Below are positions 33,654-42,326 of a DNA stretch of 64,000 bases, one piece after another. Each line of letters begins with the position of its first letter. Position 1 is the stretch's first letter. The notes under the pieces are model-generated. The model searched no databases, had not been told where the DNA came from, and worked only from the letters and a program-made list of their open reading frames with translations. Made by a program: the position numbers and the translations under genes. The stretch spans positions 80,905 through 144,904 of the forward strand of contig CAJUEJ010000001.1 in NCBI GenBank assembly GCA_910585435.1, given 5' to 3'. The stretch comes from an uncultured Hungatella sp. Its GTDB lineage: Bacteria > Bacillota > Clostridia > Lachnospirales > Lachnospiraceae.

Positions 33654-34729
33654 TCAACGCTCCCCGATAAGTACCACCTGACCGTCAAATGCAAATCCGT
33701 AATGGCGGATCCGATCTTTGGGAATCCCTCTGGATATCAATTCAGAATCATACTTCATATCTTCAATCTGTTTTAAAGCATTTTCCACTGCTTTTTTAAG
33801 AGTCTTATCCTTCTTTTTTGAGAATACCTTAAACTCTATTATACTTCCAGGCAGTTGCCTGTAAGAAGCTCCTCCATCTGCATCTTCAGTTCAGGGGAAC
33901 CTGTTCTGATTAGCTCTGACACAAGCTTGTGTCTTCCCAGTAGGTGCTGTATTCCCTTAAATCCAAATACATGGTTATTGACCATGGATTATAAATATCA
34001 GCTTTACTGCCGAAGATAAAACCATCATACCAGAAACGGATGTGCTCCATTTCAGATAAAAGCCCTTTGCTTTCCAGTGCATCCGCCACTTCCTTTTCCG
34101 TAAAACCAAATGCGGTACAATATTTTTCAGTGGTTGTAGTAGCTATGTTCAGATTGTTTAAATCTGAGAAAATAGACTCTTTCCCAGGGGACGCCTTCGG
34201 TGTGCTTACTCTGGTTATACCGGTCAGCAGGGCGCGGCAAAGATAATCGTTGGTTTTGAAGGCCTTCCGGACATAATAACGAAACAAATAGATTATCATT
34301 TAAGGTATCCCCCTGGAGAAGATAACTGTGTTTCTCATATAATTCCTGTAAAGTTGCAATCATACCTTCCCGGGTATCCCGAAATTTTGAACCCTTAATT
34401 TCAGTGAAACTGAAACGGATTACAGGATAACTTCCCTGCATGATACGATATTTATCTTCTTTCCAGATAGAGAGGCCTTCAAAGAGATCACTTCTGCCGG
34501 CATACCTGGCTGAGAAAAAGCATTCTATCATGCTCAGGTTCAAAGTCTTGCCAAAGCGGCGGGGACGAGTGATTAATGTAACATCATCCTGTGCGTCCCA
34601 CCATTCTCTGATTAAATCGGTCTTGTCTATATAAAAAGACTTTGGCAACCCTTTCTGCCCTTTGGTGATCCCAATAAAACATGAATGCTGTCTTTCCTGA
34701 TTATAACACAATTTATTGGGTGGCGGCAA
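33654..34729 (-). pseudogene. broken AAA-ATPase-like/PDDEXK_9 gene
   Basis: Three pieces of one family in different frames. The 5' piece (34729 to about 34300) has the ATPase part: FYIDKTDLI, LITRPRRFGKTLNLSMIECFF, YPVIRFSFTE. A middle piece (34299-33910) continues YLCRALLTGITRVS, GFTEKEVADAL, FWYDGFIFGSKADIYNPWS. A last piece (about 33850-33654) has the C-terminal nuclease-like domain: IIEFKVFSKKKDKTL, IEDMKYDSELISRGIPKDRI, HYGFAFDGQVVLIG. Intact relatives have 500 or more residues; about 1.08 kb remain, so a deletion plus frameshifts are needed. Such genes are abundant and decay often in gut Clostridia and Bacteroidetes. Confidence 0.8.
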
Positions 34730-34739
34730 ACAAAATATT

Positions 34740-35882
34740 TTAGACGATTGTCTCCTCCCTCACCCACAAATAAGGCACCCGGACCGCTATATTCCGTCTG
34801 GCTTCGTCGTCGTCGGATTCCATGGGCAGGGATTTAAACAGCTCTAAAAGCTCCTGCCGCCCCAGGACGCATCCTGCGAAAATCATAAAGGAGGTTCTGG
34901 CGGGGAATGCGTCGAAGTGCATCACATCGGGCCTGTAAGGCCAGGAGGATTTATCCAGCAGATAGGGGGTCAGGAAATCCAGGGCATCCCGGATTCCGGC
35001 TCCACATGGCAGGGTATAATCCCACAGGTTATCTTCCTTTGTGGAAAGCAGATAGCACAGGGTCACCATATTGTCCAAAACAAAGATCGAGTAGTTATAC
35101 GGTTTTGTCCGGGCCAGCTCCAGGGGGAAGGATCCGTCGTCGGCCATCTGAGGCAGGAGGAAATGCTTATAGTTTTCCCGGCAGAAATCAGCGATTTTCT
35201 GATTGCCTGTAAAGAGGGAGAAGACTGCCGCCTGGACGAAAAAGCAGACACTGTGATTGTTTTTCTCATTCATCTCCGCTATGCCGTTGGGAGAGGTCAG
35301 CATCCATCCCAGGTAGGCGGCAAACCAGCTTTTAAGCCCTTTACAGATGGCTTCGGTCATATGGGGGGACGGCGCAAGCGCCTGGATGGCAAAAGGCACA
35401 TCGCATAAGTGGAGGGTATCGATGATCCCGATTCCCCGTCCGTCACAGATTCCGGGAATCGCCTGGGCATAGGACAGATGAGGGTTCATCCGGGTTTCTT
35501 CATCCAGGAAAAATTCCTTCAGAATCCGGACAGCCCGGGCGGCGAACCGCTCTTCCTTCGTAAGACGGTAGGCGGCGGCCAGCATGGCTATGTTAGTGCG
35601 CATGCGGCGGAGAAGCTGACGGTGTCCGTCAAAATTTCCCGGGTTGGTTTGGCCGTCCCGGCGGATGTAGGGCAGGCTGTCAGCCGTATCCGGGTTGGGC
35701 CACCAGTAGTCCCCATTGGAATAATAGTCATGGATCGTGCCAGGATGATGGGCAGTGCCGGGACAATGGGGAGGGACAGCATCTGTGATATGGGGGATGG
35801 GGGCCAAAAGCGCGTCTTCCCCCTTTTTTTGCATCCATTTTTTCAGATCTTCTGTTAACCAGGCAGAATGATTCTGCTGCAT
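34740..35882 (-). CDS. alginate-lyase-family protein (uronic-acid polysaccharide lyase)
   Basis: A 380-residue protein of the alginate_lyase (PF05426) fold, an all-alpha toroid that cleaves uronic-acid polymers by beta-elimination. Family features: NGDYWWPNPDT near residue 57, RRDGQTNPGNFDGHR, LTKEERFAARAVRILKEFFLDEETRMNPHLSYAQAIPG, IIDTLHLCDVP and the active-site-type EMNEKNNHSVCFFVQ. No signal peptide, so it acts in the cytoplasm on imported oligosaccharides. It diverges from the AraC-type regulator gene. The true substrate need not be alginate; host or plant glucuronans are equally possible. Confidence 0.85.
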   Translation of the reverse strand: MQQNHSAWLTEDLKKWMQKKGEDALLAPIPHITDAVPPHCPGTAHHPGTIHDYYSNGDYWWPNPDTADSLPYIRRDGQTNPGNFDGHRQLLRRMRTNIAMLAAAYRLTKEERFAARAVRILKEFFLDEETRMNPHLSYAQAIPGICDGRGIGIIDTLHLCDVPFAIQALAPSPHMTEAICKGLKSWFAAYLGWMLTSPNGIAEMNEKNNHSVCFFVQAAVFSLFTGNQKIADFCRENYKHFLLPQMADDGSFPLELARTKPYNYSIFVLDNMVTLCYLLSTKEDNLWDYTLPCGAGIRDALDFLTPYLLDKSSWPYRPDVMHFDAFPARTSFMIFAGCVLGRQELLELFKSLPMESDDDEARRNIAVRVPYLWVREETIV

Positions 35883-36156
35883 ATGAAAACACCTCGTTTC
35901 TATTTACATATTCCGGAAATTTCGAATCAAATCTTCAGCGACCGACAAAAGCAGCCGCAAAAAGCGGCCAACAAGATCGCCTCTTCATTTTATCCTACAA
36001 AACATTTCCCCCAAAAGCAATGGTAAAAAAACAGAATCCATAAGCAAAAGTGAAAAAAGAATTTACAATTTCCCCGATTTTATGTACATTATACTTAATA
36101 CATACAAAACAGGAACCGGTACCGGCGTGTCAGCACCGGGCGGGGAGGAAAAGGGC

Positions 36157-38421
36157 ATGGGAAAAAAATCAAAGATATATCTCCAGATGTTTTTGTCGTA
36201 TCTTGGAATTCTTGTGATACCGATGATTCTGGCTATGGCGCTGTATCTGTACACGCTGAAGATCATCAGCGGCCAGGCGGAGGATATGAATGAAAACCTT
36301 CTGGTTATGGTAAAAAATGAACTGGATTATGAGATTGAAAATATCCGGAAGATAGCCAGCAGGCTGGCCCTGGATGACAGGGTTTTGCTGGCAGGCAATG
36401 TCAGGGGGGAGTTTGCCTCGGAAGATCAGATGAATCTGTACTATATTTTTAATGAATGCCAGTCCATCCACATGTCGGAGGAGTTTGTGGATGAGCTGTT
36501 TATTGTCTTCAACCATACGGGGAAGATCATCAGCTCCAGCGGAAATATGTCGGATTATTTGTTCTATGATTTGTACTTGAAAAGCAGCGGGTTTCCTTTG
36601 GAGCAGTTTCAGGAATATATGCAGCAGTTTCATTATGGGGATCTTCTGCCGGTCAGGCTGGATAGCGGGGAACAGATTTTTCTGTACACCATGTCTGCGC
36701 TGAAATCAGGCCCGGGGGACTCTTCGGCGGTTATCTGCGTTCAGATAGACGCCGGGGTCATCAGGGAGCGCTTGAAAAAAATGAAATGGTCGGATTCCAT
36801 GGATATCATGATGCTGACAGACACCCATGTACGGGTGGGAGCAGATGAGGGCATATCGGGGGGGTTCGAATGGAAGTATGAGCAGTGGGAGACAGGCAAT
36901 CATCAGCTGGCTTTGGGGCCGGGGGAAAAGTATATCATCTCAGTGCTGCCCTCCTCCATGGGAAGCTGGAAGTATTTAAGCGTCATGCCGGTGAGGCAGA
37001 TGGAGCGGGAGGCCAGAAAGGTGCGGGCTGTAGCCATAGCCGGGCTGTTTTTCTGCACTGTGGTGGGGGTTTTTATTTCTTACCATATAACCAGGCGGAA
37101 TTACAATCCGGTTAAGATGCTGATGGATACCTTCAGGCAGCATGGACCTATGGAAATCGGGGAAGGGGAAAATGAATACCAGTGGCTCAACCGGCAGATG
37201 GATGACTTTTTCAAGCGGCATGTGGATGCCCAGAAGCTGTTGAAAAAGAATCAGAAAAGCCTGAAAAATTATTACCTGTACCAGCTTTTACAGGATGCCG
37301 GGGACAAAAAGAGCGTGGAACAGTATGGGCTGACGATTCAGGGGGATTATAACGTGGTCCTGCTTCTGACCCCTATCATAAGAGACGGGGAAAGGAAAGA
37401 GGGAGAAGGGTATATTGAGGAAAATGCGCTGCAGAAGTTTGCGCTGATGAATGTATTTGAGGAAATGTGTCTGGATTACTTCCATATTAATATGGTGGAG
37501 CTGGGAGAACGGGTGGCGGCTATCGTCAGCCTGCCGGACGACAGGCGGGAGCATCTGGATGTGTTAAAGAATCAGGCGGAAAATCTTCAGCAGATGATGG
37601 AGGAGTCCTTTGGCTTTTCTGTTGTGGTACTGGTGGGGGCCGTGTGTACCGGGTGGGAGGGGATCCACGCTTCCTATGTGCAGGCAGTTAAGATGGAGCA
37701 GTATGTCCATCTTCTGGACGCGGATCTTCTGTTCTATGATGAGATAAAAGATATCCAGCCCCAGTATCATTATCCTCTGGAGCTGGAGGAGAAAATCATC
37801 AATGCGGTGAAGGCAGGGGACAGCATCCAGGCCTGGGCCACCATAGAGCAGGTGTTTGACTTAAATCTGAAGGGGAGGGTGGCGGCAAACCTGTATTGCT
37901 GCCTTATATATGGGATCATGGGAACCGTGCTGGAGGGCGCCAGGCAAGGCGGCTACGCAGATGCGGCCAGGGAAGCGGCATTTTTTGACGGGGATATTTC
38001 GGAGATGCCGGTAGGAAAGATGAAACGGCGTTTTAAGGAGATGCTGGAGGAAATCTGTCAGAGGATTTTGGATATTCAGAGGGAGAATGTAAAGGATCAG
38101 ACCCTGAGCAAGAAGATTCAGGCATATATCCAGGAGAATTATCAGGATCCGGATTTGAATATTTCCATTACCAGCCAGCATTTTGACCTGACTCCCGCCT
38201 ATTTATCCTCTATTTATAAGAAACAGATGAAAGGAAGCTTATTGGAATATATTAACACGGTGCGGATCACCCATGCAAAGGAGTTTTTGGAGCAGGGCTA
38301 CAGCGTGGTGGAGGTGGCGGAAATGGCAGGATTCCGGGACAGCGGCACATTTATCCGTGCATTTAAGAAAAAAATGGGGATTACACCGGGGCAGTTAAAG
38401 CGAAAAAATCAGGAAATTTAA
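36157..38421 (+). CDS. membrane-bound AraC-family regulator with extracytoplasmic sensor
   Basis: A 754-residue one-component regulator. Order: transmembrane helix (about residues 10-35, LGILVIPMILAMALYLY), extracytoplasmic sensor (about 36-280), second helix (AVAIAGLFFCTVVGVFISY, about 290-310), cytoplasmic linker, and a C-terminal AraC HTH pair (about 650-750: SITSQHFDLTPAYLSSIYKKQM, VVEVAEMAGFRDSGTFIRAFKKKMGITPGQ). ATG 36157 with GGGGAGG is better than the upstream ATG 36082. This type normally senses a sugar and activates the adjacent LplABC-type transporter, here directly downstream, and the divergent lyase. Confidence 0.93.
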   Translation: MGKKSKIYLQMFLSYLGILVIPMILAMALYLYTLKIISGQAEDMNENLLVMVKNELDYEIENIRKIASRLALDDRVLLAGNVRGEFASEDQMNLYYIFNECQSIHMSEEFVDELFIVFNHTGKIISSSGNMSDYLFYDLYLKSSGFPLEQFQEYMQQFHYGDLLPVRLDSGEQIFLYTMSALKSGPGDSSAVICVQIDAGVIRERLKKMKWSDSMDIMMLTDTHVRVGADEGISGGFEWKYEQWETGNHQLALGPGEKYIISVLPSSMGSWKYLSVMPVRQMEREARKVRAVAIAGLFFCTVVGVFISYHITRRNYNPVKMLMDTFRQHGPMEIGEGENEYQWLNRQMDDFFKRHVDAQKLLKKNQKSLKNYYLYQLLQDAGDKKSVEQYGLTIQGDYNVVLLLTPIIRDGERKEGEGYIEENALQKFALMNVFEEMCLDYFHINMVELGERVAAIVSLPDDRREHLDVLKNQAENLQQMMEESFGFSVVVLVGAVCTGWEGIHASYVQAVKMEQYVHLLDADLLFYDEIKDIQPQYHYPLELEEKIINAVKAGDSIQAWATIEQVFDLNLKGRVAANLYCCLIYGIMGTVLEGARQGGYADAAREAAFFDGDISEMPVGKMKRRFKEMLEEICQRILDIQRENVKDQTLSKKIQAYIQENYQDPDLNISITSQHFDLTPAYLSSIYKKQMKGSLLEYINTVRITHAKEFLEQGYSVVEVAEMAGFRDSGTFIRAFKKKMGITPGQLKRKNQEI

Positions 38422-38440
38422 AGTTTTTCCCCTTGATCTG

Positions 38441-38491
38441 AAAAAATGCAAACTCTAAAAAGGCATTTTGTCTATGGAGTTTGCATTTTTT
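38441..38491 (+). terminator. terminator of the AraC-type regulator gene
   Basis: AAAAAATGCAAACTC (38441-38455) pairs perfectly over 15 bp with GAGTTTGCATTTTTT (38477-38491). It separates regulator from transporter transcription. Confidence 0.9.
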
Positions 38492-38649
38492 CTATATCTT
38501 TTTCAGGGAACAGAGGCTATGATAATGGCACAGCGAAAGCAAAGCAACAGAAGTAAAAAATTCAAAAAAGAGATTCAGGTAAGCAAGCAAAAAAAGAAAT
38601 TCAAACAAAAAAGAAATTCAAAAAATCAAAAAAGAAAGGGAGCAGCAAG

Positions 38650-40335
38650 ATGAGAAAAAGAACGTATGCACTTTTGATGGCTGCGGCGATGGCAGCTACA
38701 ACTGTAACAGGATGCGGAAGTTCAGGTAACGGAGGTTCAGGCAACGGAGGTTTGGGCAGCCCGGCAGGGGAGACCACCACAGCGGCAGCAGCCCAGGCTT
38801 CGGAAGGAAATAAGGAAGGGGCAGCCACAGCGCCGGCAGAATTTTCCTATCCTATGGCAGCCGGAGACAAGCTGCAGTACTGGTGTGACCTTACCACCAC
38901 CGTATCTGCAAACTACTCTAATTTAGGAGAAACCCCCTTTGGACAGGGCTGGCAGAAGAATACAGGCGTGGAGATTGAATTTTTACATCCGCCTACAGGC
39001 CAGATGAAGGAACAGTTCAGCCTGATTCTGGCAGACGGAAATCTTCCTGATTTAATGGAATACAACTGGACGGTTGATTATCCGGGCGGACCGGAAAAGG
39101 CTATCAAGGACAATGTGATTATGCCGTTAAATGATATATTTGCCCAGTATTGCCCCAACATTACCAAGTATCTGGAAGAGAATCCGGATATCGACCGCAT
39201 GATTAAGACGGACGAGGGCCACTACTATGTATTTCCTTTTATCCGCGGCGACGAGAATTTGATGAATACCATCGGTTTGATGCTGCGCAAGGACTGGCTG
39301 GATGAGCTGGGAATGGAGGTTCCCACCACCATAGATGAATGGCATGACGTTTTGACTGCATTTAAAGATAAGAAGGGATGTATCGCCCCCTACAGCTTTG
39401 AGTATACAAACGGCCAGTATTTAGGTGCAGATCCATTTGTGGCTGCCTTTGGGGTAAACCGTTCCTTCTATTTGGGAAGCGACGGCACCGTGCATTTCGG
39501 AGCCACGGAACCAGGATTTAAGGATTATCTGGCTACCATGAACCAGTGGTACAGCGAAGGCCTGATTGACCCGGATCTGGCTACCTTAAAGAACGACCAG
39601 GTAAGCGCCAAGATTACCAACGGCCAGGCAGGGGCCTCTATGGGCCAGGCAGGAAGCCGTATGGGCACATGGACCACAGCGGCCCGCTCCACCACACCGG
39701 AATTTACATTGGTTCCGGCTCCGGTTCCCACACTGGAAAAAGGCGGCCAGGCGGAGATGGGATATATTGAGAATCCATTTTCCGGAAGAGCAAGCGTAGC
39801 TGTCACCACCTCCTGCAAGGATATCGAGCGTGCAGCCAGGCTGATGGACTGGGCTTACGGCGAAGAGGGCCATATGTTCTTTAATTTCGGTATTGAAGGC
39901 GAATCCTATACCATGGTTGACGGGTATCCTACGTATACAGAAGCCATTTTAAACAATCCTGACGGGCTTCCTGTATCCCAGGCCATGTCTGCATACATCC
40001 GCGGCAATTACAACGGCCCATTTGTACAGGACATCCGCTATCTGGAGCAGTACTATACTATGGAAGAGCAGAGACAGACTCCTATTGTCTGGGGACAGTG
40101 CAACGGCGCAGCCCATACCATGCCGCCTATTACCCCTACCTCTGACGAGAGCAAGGAATTTTCTACCATTATGAACGAGATCAACACATATCGGGATGAA
40201 ATGATTCTTAAGTTTATTTTCGGTACAGAGAGCGTTGATAATTTTGACACCTATGTAAAGAATATTGAAAATATGGGTCTGGCAAGGGCGCTGGAGATTC
40301 AGAATGCCGCTTTGGATCGGTATAACGCCAGATAG
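38650..40335 (+). CDS. extracellular solute-binding lipoprotein, LplA type
   Basis: The sugar-binding component of an ABC importer, 561 residues. Signal peptide with lipobox VTGC (Cys about 19), then a Gly/Ser and Ala/Thr-rich tether and a large two-lobed binding domain (PGDKLQYW, EQFSLILADGNLPDLMEYNW, LGMEVPTTIDEWHDVLTAFK, MSMGQAGSRMG, ERAARLMDWAYGEEGHMFFNFGIEG). Its size and two partners identify the LplA/LipO-like class for complex oligosaccharides. AAAGGGAG precedes the ATG. No ATPase gene is in the cluster, so a shared MsmX-type ATPase elsewhere is likely. Confidence 0.94.
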   Translation: MRKRTYALLMAAAMAATTVTGCGSSGNGGSGNGGLGSPAGETTTAAAAQASEGNKEGAATAPAEFSYPMAAGDKLQYWCDLTTTVSANYSNLGETPFGQGWQKNTGVEIEFLHPPTGQMKEQFSLILADGNLPDLMEYNWTVDYPGGPEKAIKDNVIMPLNDIFAQYCPNITKYLEENPDIDRMIKTDEGHYYVFPFIRGDENLMNTIGLMLRKDWLDELGMEVPTTIDEWHDVLTAFKDKKGCIAPYSFEYTNGQYLGADPFVAAFGVNRSFYLGSDGTVHFGATEPGFKDYLATMNQWYSEGLIDPDLATLKNDQVSAKITNGQAGASMGQAGSRMGTWTTAARSTTPEFTLVPAPVPTLEKGGQAEMGYIENPFSGRASVAVTTSCKDIERAARLMDWAYGEEGHMFFNFGIEGESYTMVDGYPTYTEAILNNPDGLPVSQAMSAYIRGNYNGPFVQDIRYLEQYYTMEEQRQTPIVWGQCNGAAHTMPPITPTSDESKEFSTIMNEINTYRDEMILKFIFGTESVDNFDTYVKNIENMGLARALEIQNAALDRYNAR

Positions 40336-40411
40336 GCTTTGGTACTGGCCTGATAATATCCGCTGCAGTTCAGGCTGTTATGAACTGTAGCGGGTATTTT
40401 GTATCACAGAA

Positions 40412-40447
40412 CACAAAATCAGGCACAAAGAGACTCCGAGAGTACAT
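40412..40447 (+). repeat. dispersed intergenic repeat, copy C
   Basis: CACAAAATCAGGCACAAAGA and the following 16 bases match copies A and B almost exactly. It lies in the gap between the binding-protein gene and the first permease gene, inside an otherwise plausible upstream extension of the permease frame. Confidence 0.7.
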
Positions 40448-40469
40448 GAAAATGAAAAGGAGAAATTGT

Positions 40470-41402
40470 ATGAAAGAGAAAAATCCACGGAATTCCTTTG
40501 GCTATCGGATGAAGAGAGACTGGATCCGAAATCGTTCTCTGTATATTCTGGTACTGCCGGTTCTGCTTTTTTATATTTTGTTCCACTATAAGCCCATGTA
40601 CGGCGCGATCATTGCATTTAAGGACTATACCCCTACCCTGGGTGTAAGCGGCAGCCCGTGGGTGGGACTGGAAAACTTTATCCGTTTTTTCAAAAGCGTA
40701 TATTTTGGAAGGCTGATCAAGAACACCATTCTTTTAAGCGTGTACAGCCTGGCCTTCGGTTTTCCGGCGCCGATTATCCTGGCGCTGCTGCTTAATGAAG
40801 TGCGGAATAAGCATTTTAAAAATGTAACCCAGACCATTACATACCTGCCCCATTTTATCTCTCTCATTGTGGTTACAGGTATGCTGACTGATTTTAGTAT
40901 GACCTCCGGACTGTTCAACGATATGATTGCGTTTTTCGGCGGGGAGCGGTCTCCTCTTTTACAGAATCCGAAGCTGTACCGTACCATGTATGTTGCCTCC
41001 GGCATCTGGCAGCAGGTAGGCTGGGGCTCCATCATCTATCTGTCCGCCCTGGCAGGGGTTGACCAGCAGCTTTATGAGGCGGCCTCCATCGACGGTGCAG
41101 GCAAATGGAAACAGCTTCTCAACGTAACCCTTCCGGGCATTGCACCTACGATTATTATCATGCTGATTATGAGGGTGGGGCAGCTGATGAGCATGGGATA
41201 TGAGAAGACCATTCTGTTATATAATCCTTCCACCTATGACACTGCGGATATCATCTCATCCTATATTTACCGTGTGGGCCTTATGGAACAGGATTGGAGC
41301 TATTCAACAGCAGTGGGATTGTTTAACTCTGTGATCAACTTCTGCCTGCTGATAGTGACCAACAAGATATCCAGGAAATTCAGCGAGACCAGCCTGTGGT
41401 AA
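40470..41402 (+). CDS. ABC sugar transporter permease, LplB type
   Basis: 310-residue inner-membrane permease with six helices. The EAA-loop for ATPase contact is LYEAASIDGAGKWKQLLNVTLPG. Early segments LYILVLPVLLFYILFHYKPMYGAIIAFKDY are typical of LplB. The frame is open from 40380, but AAAGGAGA at 40457 points to ATG 40470, and the upstream part is a dispersed repeat. With the next gene it forms a heterodimeric pore serving the lipoprotein at 38650. Confidence 0.95.
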   Translation: MKEKNPRNSFGYRMKRDWIRNRSLYILVLPVLLFYILFHYKPMYGAIIAFKDYTPTLGVSGSPWVGLENFIRFFKSVYFGRLIKNTILLSVYSLAFGFPAPIILALLLNEVRNKHFKNVTQTITYLPHFISLIVVTGMLTDFSMTSGLFNDMIAFFGGERSPLLQNPKLYRTMYVASGIWQQVGWGSIIYLSALAGVDQQLYEAASIDGAGKWKQLLNVTLPGIAPTIIIMLIMRVGQLMSMGYEKTILLYNPSTYDTADIISSYIYRVGLMEQDWSYSTAVGLFNSVINFCLLIVTNKISRKFSETSLW

Positions 41403-41417
41403 AGGAGAGATAAGATT

Positions 41418-42299
41418 ATGAAGATAAAGAGATCAAAAGGAGAGAAAACATTCCAGGTTTTCAATTATGTATTCCTGTCGCTGATTATTGTCATCTGTTT
41501 TTATCCGGTGTGGTACGTGGCGATGGCGTCCTTCAGCAACAGCAATCTGCTGACCCAGCACAGCGGCCTGTTGTTTGCGCCGGCTGGATTCAGCGTCGAC
41601 GCATATAAAAAGGTATTCCAGAATCCCATGATTACCAAAGGGTATATGAATACTCTGTTTATTCTGATTGTGGGAGTTATATTTGACCTGTTTATGACAT
41701 CCCTGGGGGCTTATTTCCTGTCCAGGAAGCGGGTGATGTTCAAGAAGCCCATTATGCTGTTTATTGTGTTTACCATGTTTTTTTCTGGAGGAATGATTCC
41801 GTTTTATATTAATCTGAAGGATCTTCACCTGACAAACACTTTGTGGGGACTGATTATTCCGTTTATGATTAATACGTCCAACCTGATTATTCTGCGTACA
41901 TCCTTTGAGAGTATTCCGGAGAGCCTGATTGAAGCGGCTCAGATCGACGGAGCCGGACACTTCAGGATCCTGTCTACTATTGTGCTTCCGCTGTCCAAGG
42001 CCATGCTGGCGGTTATGGTTCTGTATTATGGCGTGAGTATCTGGAACTCCTGGTTCTGGGCATCGGCGATTTTGAGAAACAGGGAAATGTATCCTTTGCA
42101 GATTATTTTGAGGGAGATTCTGCTGTCTAATGATACCAGCTCTATGACAGCGGGAACCAGTGCTATGGATACGGAGGCTATTGGGATGACTATTAAGTAT
42201 GCTACGATTATGGTGGCTACCATTCCGATTTTGTGTGTGTATCCGTTTTTGCAGAAATATTTTACGAAGGGGACTATGGTTGGGGCGGTGAAAGAGTAG
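41418..42299 (+). CDS. ABC sugar transporter permease, LplC/CarB type
   Basis: 293-residue partner permease with six helices; EAA-loop LIEAAQIDGAGHFRILSTIVLPLSK, and family ends (FQVFNYVFLSLIIVICFYPVWYV at the start, QKYFTKGTMVGAVKE at the C-terminus). AAAGGAGA ahead of the ATG, 15 bp after the previous stop. Completes the importer. Confidence 0.95.
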   Translation: MKIKRSKGEKTFQVFNYVFLSLIIVICFYPVWYVAMASFSNSNLLTQHSGLLFAPAGFSVDAYKKVFQNPMITKGYMNTLFILIVGVIFDLFMTSLGAYFLSRKRVMFKKPIMLFIVFTMFFSGGMIPFYINLKDLHLTNTLWGLIIPFMINTSNLIILRTSFESIPESLIEAAQIDGAGHFRILSTIVLPLSKAMLAVMVLYYGVSIWNSWFWASAILRNREMYPLQIILREILLSNDTSSMTAGTSAMDTEAIGMTIKYATIMVATIPILCVYPFLQKYFTKGTMVGAVKE

Positions 42300-42326
42300 C
42301 TGAAATGGAAAATAAGAGGTGAGGAA

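Noticed and set aside
38468..38653. 61-codon frame rich in Lys/Arg just before the solute-binding protein
   Set aside because: It begins inside the terminator stem of the previous gene, is made of short AAATTCAAA-type repeats and overlaps the start of the lipoprotein gene; low complexity explains it.
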